From assembly GCA_015075005.1 (NCBI GenBank), contig JABTVC010000002.1:788259-852258 (forward strand): a stretch of 64,000 nt of DNA, read 5' to 3'. The notes beneath the pieces were generated by a model. That model was not told the DNA's origin. It saw only the letters and a program-made list of their open reading frames with translations, and ran no database searches. The translations under genes were made by a program, and so were the position numbers. Of this stretch, positions 27,897 through 38,796 are shown one piece after another; the first letter of the stretch is position 1, and every line of letters starts with the position of its first letter. The DNA comes from Planctomycetia bacterium (GTDB lineage Bacteria > Planctomycetota > Brocadiia > Brocadiales > Brocadiaceae).

Positions 27897-30152
27897 CTAA
27901 TCAGCATAGAGTTGCAATAAAACACGTTCCGGTGTTAATGGCGATGTAAAGGTAAATTCTTTTTGCGGTCTGAAGGCGCGCATGGCGTATCGAATCGCAA
28001 AGAATACACCAATTCCATACATGAGAGGTGGTTCGCCAACTGCCTTGTTCCCATAGGGTCCCAAGGTATTTCCTTCATCTTCGAGGAACGTCAGCTCAAT
28101 ATCGTCAGGCACAAAATATACATCGGGTACCTTATATGTTGCCAGCGCACCTGAAAGTAATTGCCCCTTTTCATTAAAACGCAGGTCTTCAATCGTCATC
28201 CAGCCTAATCCCTGAGCAAGGCCACCTTCAATTTGACCCCTGTCCACAAGTTCACTCAGTGGCCTGCCCAAATCGTGTACGATCCTGACAGAATCAATAT
28301 CGTACATACCAAGCAAACAATCCAGGGTTATCTCAGTAATGGCTGTCCCAAAAATATGATAGGCAAACGGATGACCAGTCTCTTTTGTCTTATCAAAATA
28401 TATTTCAGGCGTTGCAAAGAAGCCGTGAGCAGAAAGACCGATACGATTCAGGTGTGCTGTTTGAACCAACCGATCCCACGTCCAGTCTGTTTCGCGTCCA
28501 TCGCAGAGAACATTTTCATCAGCAATGGTAATTCTCCCTGTATCCTGAATACCAAGTTCTTTGGCAACCACAGATTTTAAACGCTCAAGCAATTGTTCAA
28601 TTGCTATCAATGTGGCATTTCCATTTAAAGCAGTGGTAGCGCTGGCGGCGCTTGGCGACATGTTGGCAATGCGGGTGGTATTTGTACTTTCAATCTTAAT
28701 GCGATGTTCCCTTATCCCGAACCCTTTTGCGGCGATGCCCGTAATATTTGATTTTAATCCTTGCCCCATCTCCACGCCACCGGTAGAAACGCTTATGCTG
28801 CCGTCTGTGTATACATGGACTAATGCGCTCGCCTGATTCATATAAGTCGTGGTAAATGAGATGCCAAAGCAAATAGGCATTACCGCAATACCTTTTTTTG
28901 TCTCAAAGTGAGTTTTGTTGTAGTCCTCCACCCTTTTACAGATTTCGCTCAGTTTGTATTTTTCCACTGCTTTATCCCATGTTAATAGACTCCTGCAATT
29001 TCTGGCTCGCTGTCCATAGGGAAACAGATCATTTTCCCTGAGCAGATTTTTGGCCTGAATTTCTTCGCGTGGTATATCCAGTTTCTCTGCAACTTTTGCA
29101 ATTGCGCTTTCAATGACAAACATCCCCTGTGGTCCGCCGAAGCCGCGAAAAGCGGTATTCGATGGCAGATTGGTCCGGCAGCAGACACCAAAAAGTTTCA
29201 CATTCGGTATGAAATAACTATTCGTGCTGTGAAACAGTGTCCGTTCCAGAACCGCGGGTGATAAGTCCGCTGTAGCGCCTGAATTCTGGTAATGTTTTAC
29301 CTCATATGCAAGTATTTTACCTTCTTTGGTCACACCAATTTTGAAATCTGATTTATATGGGTGCCGATTCCCGGTCATTTTGATATCATCCGCTCGTCCA
29401 AGTACCAGTTCTACCGGTTTTTTGGTATGCCATGCTGCAAGCGCTGCCATGCAGGCCCATGGTGTTGCCTGATCCTCCTTACCGCCAAAGCCTCCACCCA
29501 ATCGTTTCACATCAACCTCAATGCTATGGCTTGGCAATCCCAATACCTTTGCTGCATGCCTTTGTACTGCCGATGGACCCTGAGTAGCGGAGTAAATACA
29601 GAGATTGTTTTCTTCGAGAGGAATCGCGCGTGCTCTCTGTGTTTCCAGGTAAATGTGTTCCTGGCCACCAATGTCACAAGAACCTTCCAGAATGAGATCG
29701 CATTTTTGCCAGGTTGCCTCTACGTCACCAAGAATAAAGGTTCTGGGTGAGCCGATGGTTTTTCCTTTTAAAAATGCCGCTTTCGGATCGGTAATAGCAG
29801 GAAGTTCCTCAACGTCCGCGGTAATCATTTTGGCACCTTTTCGGGCAATTTCAGGACTCGTTCCTATCACCAGCGCCACCGGCTGTCCTACATAACAGAC
29901 CTCCTCGCTGGCGAGCAGTTCTTCATCCTGAATAATCGGTCCTATTTGGTTTTTGCCGGGAATGTCCTTTGACGTTAATACCGCAATGATCCCATCCATC
30001 GAGCATGCGCCCTGAACGTGGAGTGCTGTGATCTTCCCATGCATTACCGGAGAAGAAAATACGGCAGCGTACAACATCTCTGAAGGCTGTGGCATATCAT
30101 CCACATACTGAGATTCTCCTCGTGTGTGGGAGATGGCGTCACTATGTTTCAT
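27897..30152 (-). CDS. xdhB: Xanthine-dehydrogenase-type molybdopterin subunit
   Basis: The 751-residue large subunit carries the molybdenum-cofactor site of the xanthine oxidase family. Visible are G-G-F-G-G-K-E-D-Q-A near residue 230, A-F-R-G-F-G-G-P-Q-G, G-G-V-E-M-G-Q-G and the active-site G-E-P-P-L near residue 715, containing the catalytic Glu. Length equals that of bacterial two-subunit XDH large chains. It overlaps the small-subunit gene by 11 bases. Substrate is most likely a purine (hypoxanthine/xanthine), but related enzymes oxidise other heterocycles or aldehydes, so the exact substrate is inferred. Confidence 0.93.
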   Translation of the reverse strand: MKHSDAISHTRGESQYVDDMPQPSEMLYAAVFSSPVMHGKITALHVQGACSMDGIIAVLTSKDIPGKNQIGPIIQDEELLASEEVCYVGQPVALVIGTSPEIARKGAKMITADVEELPAITDPKAAFLKGKTIGSPRTFILGDVEATWQKCDLILEGSCDIGGQEHIYLETQRARAIPLEENNLCIYSATQGPSAVQRHAAKVLGLPSHSIEVDVKRLGGGFGGKEDQATPWACMAALAAWHTKKPVELVLGRADDIKMTGNRHPYKSDFKIGVTKEGKILAYEVKHYQNSGATADLSPAVLERTLFHSTNSYFIPNVKLFGVCCRTNLPSNTAFRGFGGPQGMFVIESAIAKVAEKLDIPREEIQAKNLLRENDLFPYGQRARNCRSLLTWDKAVEKYKLSEICKRVEDYNKTHFETKKGIAVMPICFGISFTTTYMNQASALVHVYTDGSISVSTGGVEMGQGLKSNITGIAAKGFGIREHRIKIESTNTTRIANMSPSAASATTALNGNATLIAIEQLLERLKSVVAKELGIQDTGRITIADENVLCDGRETDWTWDRLVQTAHLNRIGLSAHGFFATPEIYFDKTKETGHPFAYHIFGTAITEITLDCLLGMYDIDSVRIVHDLGRPLSELVDRGQIEGGLAQGLGWMTIEDLRFNEKGQLLSGALATYKVPDVYFVPDDIELTFLEDEGNTLGPYGNKAVGEPPLMYGIGVFFAIRYAMRAFRPQKEFTFTSPLTPERVLLQLYAD

Positions 30153-31557
30153 AAAAATCCTTTACCGCCACTCTTTCCGGAAAAAGTTTTGCAAAATGGG
30201 CAATGATGAGTTGACGGGCCAAAAGCCTTTTGTAATCCTCACTTCCCCGTATATCGCTGATGGGACAAATTTCTTGCTGAATGATGGAAAAAGCTCCCTT
30301 AACTACTTCCCTGCAAATCTGTTTACCAATGAAATAGTGAGAGGTGGCCCTTAAAAATAAGGGGACCGGAGCAACACCCCCCATTGACAGACCAAACTCA
30401 CGGATGATTCCATCTTCACAGCAAATTTTCATTGCACTGTTCACCGATGCAATATCCAGATATTTCCGCTTGGAAACTTTTTCAAAATGAATTTTCGTAT
30501 GTGCCGGGAATTCTGGTATTACAATATCTGCCAAAATTTCTGATGATATTTTATCGAGTTGTTTGTATCCCTTAAAAAAAGAGGTAATTGGGACGGTCCG
30601 GCTTTTTGAATCGTTTCTCAGAACCAATACTGCTTCCAAGGCCAGGAGAAGGGTCGTCATATCCCCTATTGGTGAAGCATTGATTATGTTTCCTCCCACA
30701 GTAGCCCGATTACGAATTTGCAAGGAGGCTATACGGGACATATACACCTGAATGTCAGGAATTATATTCATTATTTCAAAATGATTCGCAAATTCCTCAA
30801 AAGTTATCAGTGCCCCAACATGTATGGATCCGTTCTTTTTAGAGATGACTTTCATATCGGGATGTAAATTCAAAAGACACATCCTGGATTCTGGCAATAA
30901 TTCTCCTTTTTGTACATAGAGATCAGTGCCGCCGGCAATATAATGGCCTGTTGATGTATTTGCTGCTCCTCTAATAGAGGATTGAATCTTACGTAGTCGA
31001 CCAGGAATTTCGAGGAAATAATCGGGAAGCATCCTGTTCTCGACGAGTGCCTCTATTCCGGTTTTATCTTCGACGGTATCCTTAAGGAAGGATGCGCTTT
31101 GCTTTAAGGAATGATAACCTGTACAACGACAGAGATGACCACTGAGGGTCTTCTTAACCCCCTCTTTATTTATTTCTGTTTTGTCTTTCATCAAATAACC
31201 TGTCAGAGAAACAACAATGCCCGGTGTACAAAAACCGCATTGTGTGGCCCCCTCATCCACTATTGCCTGTTGCACTGGCGAAAGGTGCTCCATGTTCAAG
31301 CCCTCAACGGTGACCAGGTGTTTTCTGTGGAGTTCACCCAAAGGCATCAGGCATGAGGTTACAGGTTTGTAAACTACCTTATCTCCTTCAGTTTCACCAA
31401 TCAATACTGTACATGCCCCACAGTCCCCTTCTTTGCATCCTTCTTTCGTGCCCGTCAATCGCTGTATTCTCCGAAGATAGTCTAACACGAGCATTCCTGG
31501 ACTCTCTGAAGCGTATATTTCTTTATCATTAAGTATAAAGTGAATATTCGATGCCAT
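30142..31557 (-). CDS. xdhA: Xanthine-dehydrogenase-type FeS/FAD subunit
   Basis: Electron-transfer subunit of 471 residues. The first 160 residues hold the plant-type [2Fe-2S] site (C-K-E-G-D-C-G-A-C near 43) and the second helical FeS site (C-G-F-C-T-P-G and C-R-C-T-G-Y). The rest is the FAD domain, with G-G-T-D-L and T-V-G-G-N-I-I-N-A-S-P-I-G-D. Such fusion is standard for two-subunit bacterial XDH (Rhodobacter type). It is the first gene of the xdhA-xdhB-xdhC unit; electrons pass from molybdenum through FeS to FAD and on to NAD or another acceptor. Confidence 0.94.
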   Translation of the reverse strand: MASNIHFILNDKEIYASESPGMLVLDYLRRIQRLTGTKEGCKEGDCGACTVLIGETEGDKVVYKPVTSCLMPLGELHRKHLVTVEGLNMEHLSPVQQAIVDEGATQCGFCTPGIVVSLTGYLMKDKTEINKEGVKKTLSGHLCRCTGYHSLKQSASFLKDTVEDKTGIEALVENRMLPDYFLEIPGRLRKIQSSIRGAANTSTGHYIAGGTDLYVQKGELLPESRMCLLNLHPDMKVISKKNGSIHVGALITFEEFANHFEIMNIIPDIQVYMSRIASLQIRNRATVGGNIINASPIGDMTTLLLALEAVLVLRNDSKSRTVPITSFFKGYKQLDKISSEILADIVIPEFPAHTKIHFEKVSKRKYLDIASVNSAMKICCEDGIIREFGLSMGGVAPVPLFLRATSHYFIGKQICREVVKGAFSIIQQEICPISDIRGSEDYKRLLARQLIIAHFAKLFPERVAVKDFYET

Positions 31558-31955
31558 AAAGCATGCTTTCAGAAAAACAAATTTTTATAATATGTTAATT
31601 ATCATTTCATTAAAGTTAAATAATTCAATAAAATTCCAAAACATGCAATGAAAAAGTAAAATTATCCGGTATGTCCTTTGAGGGCATTGTTCGTCATGTA
31701 GGTGATTGATGTCCACCAGACACCGCCACGTTTAAACAGATGCACCGCCTTTCATACAAAAATTAAAATGCATTTATCAAAAATATGCTACGTTGATCTT
31801 GAGTGTAATGAATGTTCCATTCAGCACGTGGATTTGCTTAAAATAGTATTGAAATACGTTTTTGAATGACTTATACTCCATACACAAACCTAAAGAAAAT
31901 GTTTAATTAAGGTCTTTAGTTTTAAACGTAAATAATTACCTGAATACCATAATTA
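31558..31955. other. Intergenic region between divergent xdh operon and defence island
   Basis: About 400 AT-rich bases between two divergent start codons. Promoters of both units must lie here, but I see no convincing consensus pair. No repeat or RNA gene is seen. Confidence 0.4.
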
Positions 31956-34850
31956 ATGCAAATAACGCCTTATCATGCCAAATATTTTGCATTCGAACTC
32001 ACAAAACGCAGCTCATCCGATAGCTTACAAAAGCTAGCTTCCTCTCTTTTGGATGCACAGGTAGATTTAAACCCACATCAAGTCGAGGCCGCTTTGTTTG
32101 CTTTCCATTCTCCGCTTTCTAAGGGAGCTATACTGGCGGATGAGGTAGGTCTGGGGAAAACCATCGAAGCTGGGCTTGTTATATCTCAAAAATGGGCTGA
32201 GAGAAAACGGAAAATCCTGGTCATCGTGCCATCAAACCTCCGCAAGCAATGGAATCAGGAATTACTGGACAAATTCTTTCTTTCATCACTTATACTGGAA
32301 ACGACTTCTTTTAATCAGGAGATTAAAAAGGGAAACTTAAATCCCTTCAACCAGCATGAAATAATCATTTGCTCATACCATTTTGCAAGGGCTAAAGATG
32401 TTTACATCAAAAATATCCCCTGGGACTTAGTGGTCATCGATGAAGCACATAGATTAAGAAACGTTTATAAGCCGTCAAATAAAATTGCCAATACTGTCAA
32501 AAATGCCGTAGCCCACGCTCCCAAAATGCTGCTTACAGCAACGCCGCTCCAAAATTCTTTGTTAGAACTCTATGGTTTAGTCAGTATCATTGACGATTAT
32601 ACCTTTGGTGATGTAAAGAGTTATAAAAATCAGTTTGCCAGATTATCGAATGAAAATGATTTTCATAATCTTAAAGAAAGACTAAAAGCCATTTGTATAA
32701 GGACGCTCCGCAGGCAGGTATTAGAATATGTAAAATACACCAATAGAATGGCAATAACACAAGAGTTTGTCCCGTCTTCTGATGAACAAAGGCTCTATGA
32801 CCTGGTTTCAGCCTATTTACAAAGGGAAAATTTATTTGCACTTCCGCCAAGCCAAAGACAACTCATGACGTTAATTTTGAGGAAATTATTGGCGTCGTCA
32901 ACCTTTGCAATTTCAGGGACATTAGATGCCCTTGCAATAAAACTTGAAAATATCGTTACTACCCGGGGGCTACCGGAAGACATTGAGCAGATAGTGTCTC
33001 AGGATTTTGAATCTTATGATGAAATTAAGGATGAATGGGAGGATGCTGAAGAAGAAAATCAACCCGTTACTGAAACAAAGGAAAAACTTTACGCTTCAGA
33101 GGAAATTAAAGACATCAAAAAAGAAATCAATGACCTGAAGGAATTTCAACATCTTGCCAGGTCTATTACCCGAAATTCAAAGGGAGAGGTTCTCCTGACC
33201 GCCCTGAAAAAAGGTTTTGCTGAAATAGAACGTCTGGGTGGTAATAAAAAAGCCATCATATTTACCGAATCTACAAGAACACAAGAATATCTGAATAGAA
33301 TCTTAGGAAATACTGAGCACAAGGACAGGATAGTTTTATTTAACGGTTCAAACAACGACCAGAAATCCAAAGAAATCTATAATAAATGGCTTGAGAAGCA
33401 TCTTGGTACTGACAGAATCACAGGCTCAAAAAGCGCCGATAAGCGGGCGGCAATAGTAGATTACTTCAGAGATGAGGCAGTCATCATGATAGCCACAGAA
33501 GCCGCCGCAGAAGGTATTAACCTGCAATTTTGCTCTCTGGTAGTAAATTATGACTTACCCTGGAATCCTCAACGTATCGAACAAAGAATCGGGCGATGCC
33601 ACCGATACGGGCAAAAGTTTGATGTGGTTGTCGTAAATTTCCTAAATAAGAATAACGCGGCAGATCAGAGGGTTTATCAGTTATTGAAAGAAAAATTCAA
33701 GCTTTTTGACGGCATTTTTGGGGCAAGCGATGAAGTATTGGGTAGTATTGAATCGGGTGTTAATTTTGAAAAACGGATTGCACAGATTTACCAACATTGC
33801 AGAACTCCGGAAGAGATACAGTCCTTATTCGACCAGTTACAAAGGGAACTGGAAGAACAGATTGAAGACCGCATGAAAGACGCCAGAAATACTCTGTTAG
33901 AAAATTTCGATGAGGAGGTACATGAAAAATTACGTGTTAATTTACAGGAGAGCAAAGAATATTTGTCAAAATATGAATATTGGTTATGGGAAATTACGAA
34001 ACACTACCTTGAACCTTACGCTGATTTCGCGATAGACGAGCACTCTTTTACCTTACGCGAAAACCCTTTTGTTGGCGAAAAGATACACCCTGGCCCTTAC
34101 AAACTGGGAAAGAATAGTGACGGCGTAAACATTTATAGAGTTGGGCATCCATTGGCTCAGTGTATTATCGAAAAAACAAAGTCTTTATCTTTAGTAGTTC
34201 AGGAGTTAGTATTCAATTACTCAGACTCTATCAGGAAGATAAACATTTTAGAATCCCTTGTAGCAAAGTCTGGCTGGTTATCTGTAATTAACTTAACAAT
34301 TAATTCGTTTGAAACTGAAGATCAAATTTTGTTATGCAGCGTGACAGATGAATGTACAGAATTGGATATTGAGCAATGCAAAAGGCTATTTTCCCTTCCC
34401 GCATCAACAAGTCCCCTCTTGGGAGGGGATTCAGGGGTAGGTTCTCATGTTAAAAATCTCATAAATCAAATAGCCCAAAAACAGCAAGCCGAAATCCTGC
34501 AAATGAATGCTGTACGTAATGCAGGTTTCTTCGATACAGAGATGGAAAAATTAGACAGATGGGCAGAAGATGTGAAAAGCAGCATGGAAATTGAATTGAA
34601 AGAATTGGATAAAGAGATAAAATGCCGAAAGACAGAAGCTAAAAAGATACTGAATCTTGAAGAGAAGGTAACGGCACACAGGCAGATAAAGGAAATGGAA
34701 AAGAAACGAAACACCATGCGTTTAAATTTGTATCAGACACAGGATGATGTAGACAACAAAAAAGAACAACTCATTGAAGAAATTGAGGCACGGTTGAAGC
34801 AAAGGATAGAAACAATAGAACTGTTTACTATCAGGTGGAAAGTTATATAA
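31956..34850 (+). CDS. SNF2-family (RapA/HepA-like) helicase
   Basis: A 964-residue DNA translocase. Domain 1 has Walker A D-E-V-G-L-G-K-T at 62-69 and the DEAH box at 162-165, followed by T-A-T-P-L-Q. Domain 2 ends with motif VI Q-R-I-G-R-C-H-R-Y-G-Q near 543. The C-terminal third is helical with long charged coiled-coil segments (about 840-950). This arrangement is common in defence helicases as in DISARM-like or type III-associated clusters. It starts a plus-strand cluster with AlbA_2 and an unrecognised nuclease-like gene. A short G/C palindrome at 34413-34428 is kept in frame near residue 820. Confidence 0.9.
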   Translation: MQITPYHAKYFAFELTKRSSSDSLQKLASSLLDAQVDLNPHQVEAALFAFHSPLSKGAILADEVGLGKTIEAGLVISQKWAERKRKILVIVPSNLRKQWNQELLDKFFLSSLILETTSFNQEIKKGNLNPFNQHEIIICSYHFARAKDVYIKNIPWDLVVIDEAHRLRNVYKPSNKIANTVKNAVAHAPKMLLTATPLQNSLLELYGLVSIIDDYTFGDVKSYKNQFARLSNENDFHNLKERLKAICIRTLRRQVLEYVKYTNRMAITQEFVPSSDEQRLYDLVSAYLQRENLFALPPSQRQLMTLILRKLLASSTFAISGTLDALAIKLENIVTTRGLPEDIEQIVSQDFESYDEIKDEWEDAEEENQPVTETKEKLYASEEIKDIKKEINDLKEFQHLARSITRNSKGEVLLTALKKGFAEIERLGGNKKAIIFTESTRTQEYLNRILGNTEHKDRIVLFNGSNNDQKSKEIYNKWLEKHLGTDRITGSKSADKRAAIVDYFRDEAVIMIATEAAAEGINLQFCSLVVNYDLPWNPQRIEQRIGRCHRYGQKFDVVVVNFLNKNNAADQRVYQLLKEKFKLFDGIFGASDEVLGSIESGVNFEKRIAQIYQHCRTPEEIQSLFDQLQRELEEQIEDRMKDARNTLLENFDEEVHEKLRVNLQESKEYLSKYEYWLWEITKHYLEPYADFAIDEHSFTLRENPFVGEKIHPGPYKLGKNSDGVNIYRVGHPLAQCIIEKTKSLSLVVQELVFNYSDSIRKINILESLVAKSGWLSVINLTINSFETEDQILLCSVTDECTELDIEQCKRLFSLPASTSPLLGGDSGVGSHVKNLINQIAQKQQAEILQMNAVRNAGFFDTEMEKLDRWAEDVKSSMEIELKELDKEIKCRKTEAKKILNLEEKVTAHRQIKEMEKKRNTMRLNLYQTQDDVDNKKEQLIEEIEARLKQRIETIELFTIRWKVI
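34407..34440 (+). repeat. In-frame palindromic insert in the helicase gene
   Basis: CCCCTCTTGGGAGGGG forms a 6-bp stem with a TTGG loop and lies in a G/C-rich stretch unlike its AT-rich surroundings. It codes S-P-L-L-G-G-D-S-G-V-G, a low-complexity loop. It looks like a small REP-type insertion tolerated in the protein. Confidence 0.5.
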
Positions 34851-34929
34851 TCGTAAGTTGATTATGATAGTGGTAGCGTAAAAAAACAACCAGAAGGGTG
34901 AGACTACCAAACAAGGGGATATTGCTTAA

Positions 34930-36314
34930 ATGATGGATGCCAATAAAGTACAAATACTTGTTCAGGAAGGCGAAGGGCTTACCGTCGAATTCAAAGAGCA
35001 TTTTACGCCGCGGATTGATGAAGATATTGTCGCATTTGCCAACACCAAGGGTGGGGTTATTCTCCTGGGCGTTAGAGATGACCGGACTGTAAGCGGCGAG
35101 AAGCTGACAAATGATATGAAAGCCCGAATCAATTCTGTTGCACGAAACTGTAGTCCCCCGGTTCAGGTAAAGATAAAACAATTACAAAACATCATAGCTA
35201 TAGAAGTGCCGCAGGGAGAGGAGAAACCTTACAATTGCAGTTCAGGGTATTTCAGAAGGCTTGACGGCACAACACAGAAAATGACCAATCATGAACTACG
35301 GATAATGTTCCAGGAACATGAAAAGATTTCATTTGAAGAAAAGACAAATAGAAGTGTTTCATGGAAAGACATATCAAGAGAAAAGATAAGGAACTTTCTG
35401 AAAGAAGCTGACATCAGCATCAGAAAAATAATCCCGCAAAATATACTGACAAGTCTGAGTTTAGTGCAGAAAGGCAGAATCACAAATGCGGGTGCTTTAA
35501 TGTTTGCTTCCAGAGTTGATAAATTCATCCCTCACGCGGAAAGTATCTTTGCAGCTTTTAAGGGAACGGATAAAACGAATATTTATGACCGAAATGATGT
35601 GAAAGACGACCTCTTAATCCAGTTTAATGAAGCCGTTGCTTTTTTAAAGAAACATTTGAACGTCCGCAGTGAAATTCGGGGTTTTGACCGCTCTGATATT
35701 TATGAGATTCCTTTGGATGCCTTAAGGGAAGCAGTTGTTAATGCTATAGTCCACAGGAATTATACGATTAACGGAACAAGTATTTATGTAAGAATTTTTG
35801 ATGACCGCGTGGAGATAGAAAACCCAGGAGGACTTCCTAACGGAATTACAAAACGGATTTTGCCAAGTCCTCAGTAAGAAGAAATCCGCTTATTGCCGAT
35901 TTATTCAATCGCATGGGTAAAGTTGAGCGTATGGGCTCTGGTATTGATCGTATGAGAAACCTTATGCGTGATGCAGGGCTGAAAGAACCTGTGTTTGAAA
36001 TGGATGAATTTTTTAGAGTTACGTTTTATCGTGATCCGCGTTATTCCCTTAAAGCGGATAGTTTAGAAAAAGTCAGGGCAACAAGTGAGAAAACTAGGGG
36101 AAACACTAGGGAGAAAACTAGGGAGAAAATAATACGATCTTTGAAAGCAAATCCGGAAATTACCATGGAAAGATTAGCCGAAATTGTAGGCATAAGTTCG
36201 AAAGGGGTTGAGTGGCAGATCAATAAATTAAAAGAGGACGGGGTTATAAGGCGCATTGGCCCGGCCAAAGGCGGGCATTGGGAGATAGTAACGGGACAAC
36301 CTATAAGAAATTGA
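34930..36314 (+). pseudogene. AlbA_2/Schlafen-like ATP-binding regulator, one frameshift
   Basis: The first frame has the AlbA_2 domain (V-E-F-K-E-H near 18, A-F-A-N-T-K-G-G-V-I-L-L-G-V) and the start of the C-terminal ATP-binding region (R-E-A-V-V-N-A-I-V-H-R-N-Y, I-E-N-P-G-G-L). It ends at TAA 35877. The next frame continues exactly as the family does, R-R-N-P-L-I-A-D-L-F and G-S-G-I-D-R-M, then a winged-helix domain, to 36314. One A missing in the run at 35850-35853 explains it. A repeated T-R-E-K-T linker lies before the winged helix. Such proteins bind nucleic acid and often accompany defence genes. Confidence 0.75.
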
Positions 36315-36332
36315 AGCTGCAAGGAGAGATAT

Positions 36333-36443
36333 ATGACAGAGCCCATGATTACTTGTGCGAAATGCCAGACTTTTAGACTTTTAAATAAAGCAAGGGGTAT
36401 AAATGGAGCTATTATTCAACATTTTACAGTGTATTGTTTCTGA
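36333..36443 (+). CDS. Possible 36-residue ORF with one cysteine pair
   Basis: ATG 36333 has AAGGAGAGA upstream, and the frame, with C-A-K-C near the start, closes at TGA 36441. It is in the same frame as the next large gene but stops 9 bases before it. It could be a small leader peptide or nothing. Supported only by the ribosome site and position. Confidence 0.25.
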   Translation: MTEPMITCAKCQTFRLLNKARGINGAIIQHFTVYCF

Positions 36444-36452
36444 TAGTACCAT

Positions 36453-38793
36453 ATGAATACATTAAGCATTACAGTCCGTTACCGCCCGATTCGTATCGGG
36501 TGGTGTGTACGTAAGGATGATTTTATGGCCCTGCGAGAAGCCCTAAAATTGACATTCACAATGTGGGGCGGCCGCTATAACCCTATAATACCGGTTGATA
36601 ACTTTGAATTTGCAAGTTCGCTGGTACGTCTATTTCGTGTTGATGTTTTATGGCCAGCCTCCGCAGACAAGGACGTAAAAAAGTTTATTGAGAAGTTTCC
36701 TTATCTTCCAAATCCGTTTCTTCGTGAAGAACTATTTGTTTCTTATGGAAACGCTGAACTATGCCCTCAGCTTGTTGATATTTATCATCCGATTCGCCGC
36801 CTTTATGAAGAACATTTCAAGAATAATCCAGCCCCAGATACCACAGTTACAATTTATGAGTGGCATGCAGAAGACCCATTAGCAGACGTTTTGCTTGCTA
36901 CTTTTGGTGCTGTCCCACCAATCGAAGTAACGGGCACCGATTATCTTGAGCTATTAAGAAGAAATTTATCAGCTAAGACTATTATATTGAAACCGAATGA
37001 ACCCCTTCCTGAACATGTCTGTAACCATTGGGCAATATCTTCGTTTTGTCATGCGTTTATGCGGCAGCATTATACTGTCCAAAATTATATTGATCGCCCC
37101 GGTTTTTACGTTGGGAGTGGGAGTGACTTTGAGGACTTGGTTACTTTTTGGAATCTCCGTGCAACTGATGTATCACTGATGTTTTTTGATCCCGAACAAG
37201 TTGACAGACTCAAGCCTAGGCTGAATAATTGGCTCGATATTCTAAGATCCCGACCAAAAGGACGGTTCGAGTCAGATAATGCAATTGCTATCTGGCATAA
37301 AGATGGACCGTTGAAACCGGACGTGAGTACATTTGGACAAGGATTACTTATATGTACGTTAGGAGGTGACACTTGGAATGGACTCAATGTCAAGGCACCT
37401 TACATGTATTTCTCAGAAGGATCGACACTTGCATTGGTTGGGAAAGACTCTTCAGTTGCACCGTGGGTGTCATTTCAACTTCCGCCGAAACCATTCGATG
37501 AAGATACGAGAGGATTATACAGACAGCATGTCGTTGTCTCCGTTGACCCTAGAATGGGGCTATTCGGCAATGAGAGCGCAACGATTCAAACCCCTTATGT
37601 GCCTGAACTAAACGAATACTATGGCCGACATTGCTATTCCAAATGGGAACGGAATAAAGCCAGGGTAGAACCAGCGGGACTGGGGATAATCAGTGATGCA
37701 ACCTGCTCCGACTTATCGCTTAGTGCGCTCAACGTCGTTGGGCTTGTTAAGCAATTGTTTTCAGTCGCTGGAATAGATGCTCAACCCAGCAAACCGGGAT
37801 TGCTTGCAACGCGACTGATTCAGCAGATGGGCGAGCTACAAGGATGCCGCGTATTCAAAATTGGTGGCGTTAGAAAGCTGCTGAAAACCTATGGACCAGA
37901 CACACCATTTAACCACCAAGACGCTATGCGAGAAATTGGCAAGGGCGATCCTCAGCATGGCTTTCCTTCTATTCAAGAATACAAGCATTTGTTTCTTGAA
38001 CCTCGACCAAAAGGAATTGTGCTTAAACCTGGAGATGCGTTTTCATATCTTCTCAAAAGAGGTGTTTTCCGGACAGGGCTTGAGTTCGATTGTCCCAGGT
38101 GTCAGTTAAAATTCTGGATGCCGTTAGATGATGTGCGTACTGAAGTATCATGCGAGTATTGCGGGAATAGATTCAATGTCACGCCCTACTTGCATATCAA
38201 GTATGTCTGGAAATACCGACGGTCTGGACTTTTTGGACGAGATGATCATCAAGAAGGTGCTATTCCAGTTGTACTAACTCTTTTGCAGTTGCATACGACT
38301 TTCCATTCTAACAAAATGTTTTACACCACTGCAATGGACATCAAGCCTAAGTCTGTTAATCCAATTAAATTCAAGAATGATAAATGTGAAACAGATTTAG
38401 TAGTAATAGTTCCACGTTCCGATGATGGAAAGATAAACGTAGCCATTGGGGAATGCAAGACCGGAAAGGAAATTTCAGACGATGACGTTTATAACCTAAA
38501 GATCGTTGCCGATGCTTTTCCGAGAGAACGCTTTAATGTTTTTGTAATCTTCTCGAAACTGATGTCCTTTTCACAAGAGGAGCTTAAACGAATACGACAG
38601 CTTAATAATGAGTATCATCGGCGTGTCATTTTGTTTACGAATCAGGAACTTGAACCGTACTTTATACGAGCGTACTGCTCAGGAATTCAAGATTGACCGT
38701 CATGCCGTTAGTTTCGAAGACATGGCGAAGGTTACGGAACAAGTTTTTTTGCAACCACTGACCGGTAAGAAAATGCAAAACAATGAGGCCTAA
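36453..38793 (+). CDS. Large unrecognised protein with zinc ribbon and PD-(D/E)XK-like C-terminus
   Basis: The continuous frame runs to 38696 (747 residues). The N-terminus has a distinctive Y-R-P-I-R-I-G-W-C-V and M-W-G-G-R-Y-N-P-I-I-P-V. A zinc ribbon is formed by C547-x-x-C550 and C567-x-x-C570. The C-terminus has D648 and G-E667-C-K669-T, the pattern of a PD-(D/E)XK nuclease core. After about 38660 a second frame reads Y-E-R-T-A-Q-E-F-K and F-E-D-M-A-K-V-T to TAA 38793, which looks like the true tail behind a one-base shift. I know no named family. Its place after an SNF2 helicase and an AlbA_2 gene suggests a nuclease effector of a defence system; this is inference. Confidence 0.6.
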
Positions 38794-38796
38794 CCA

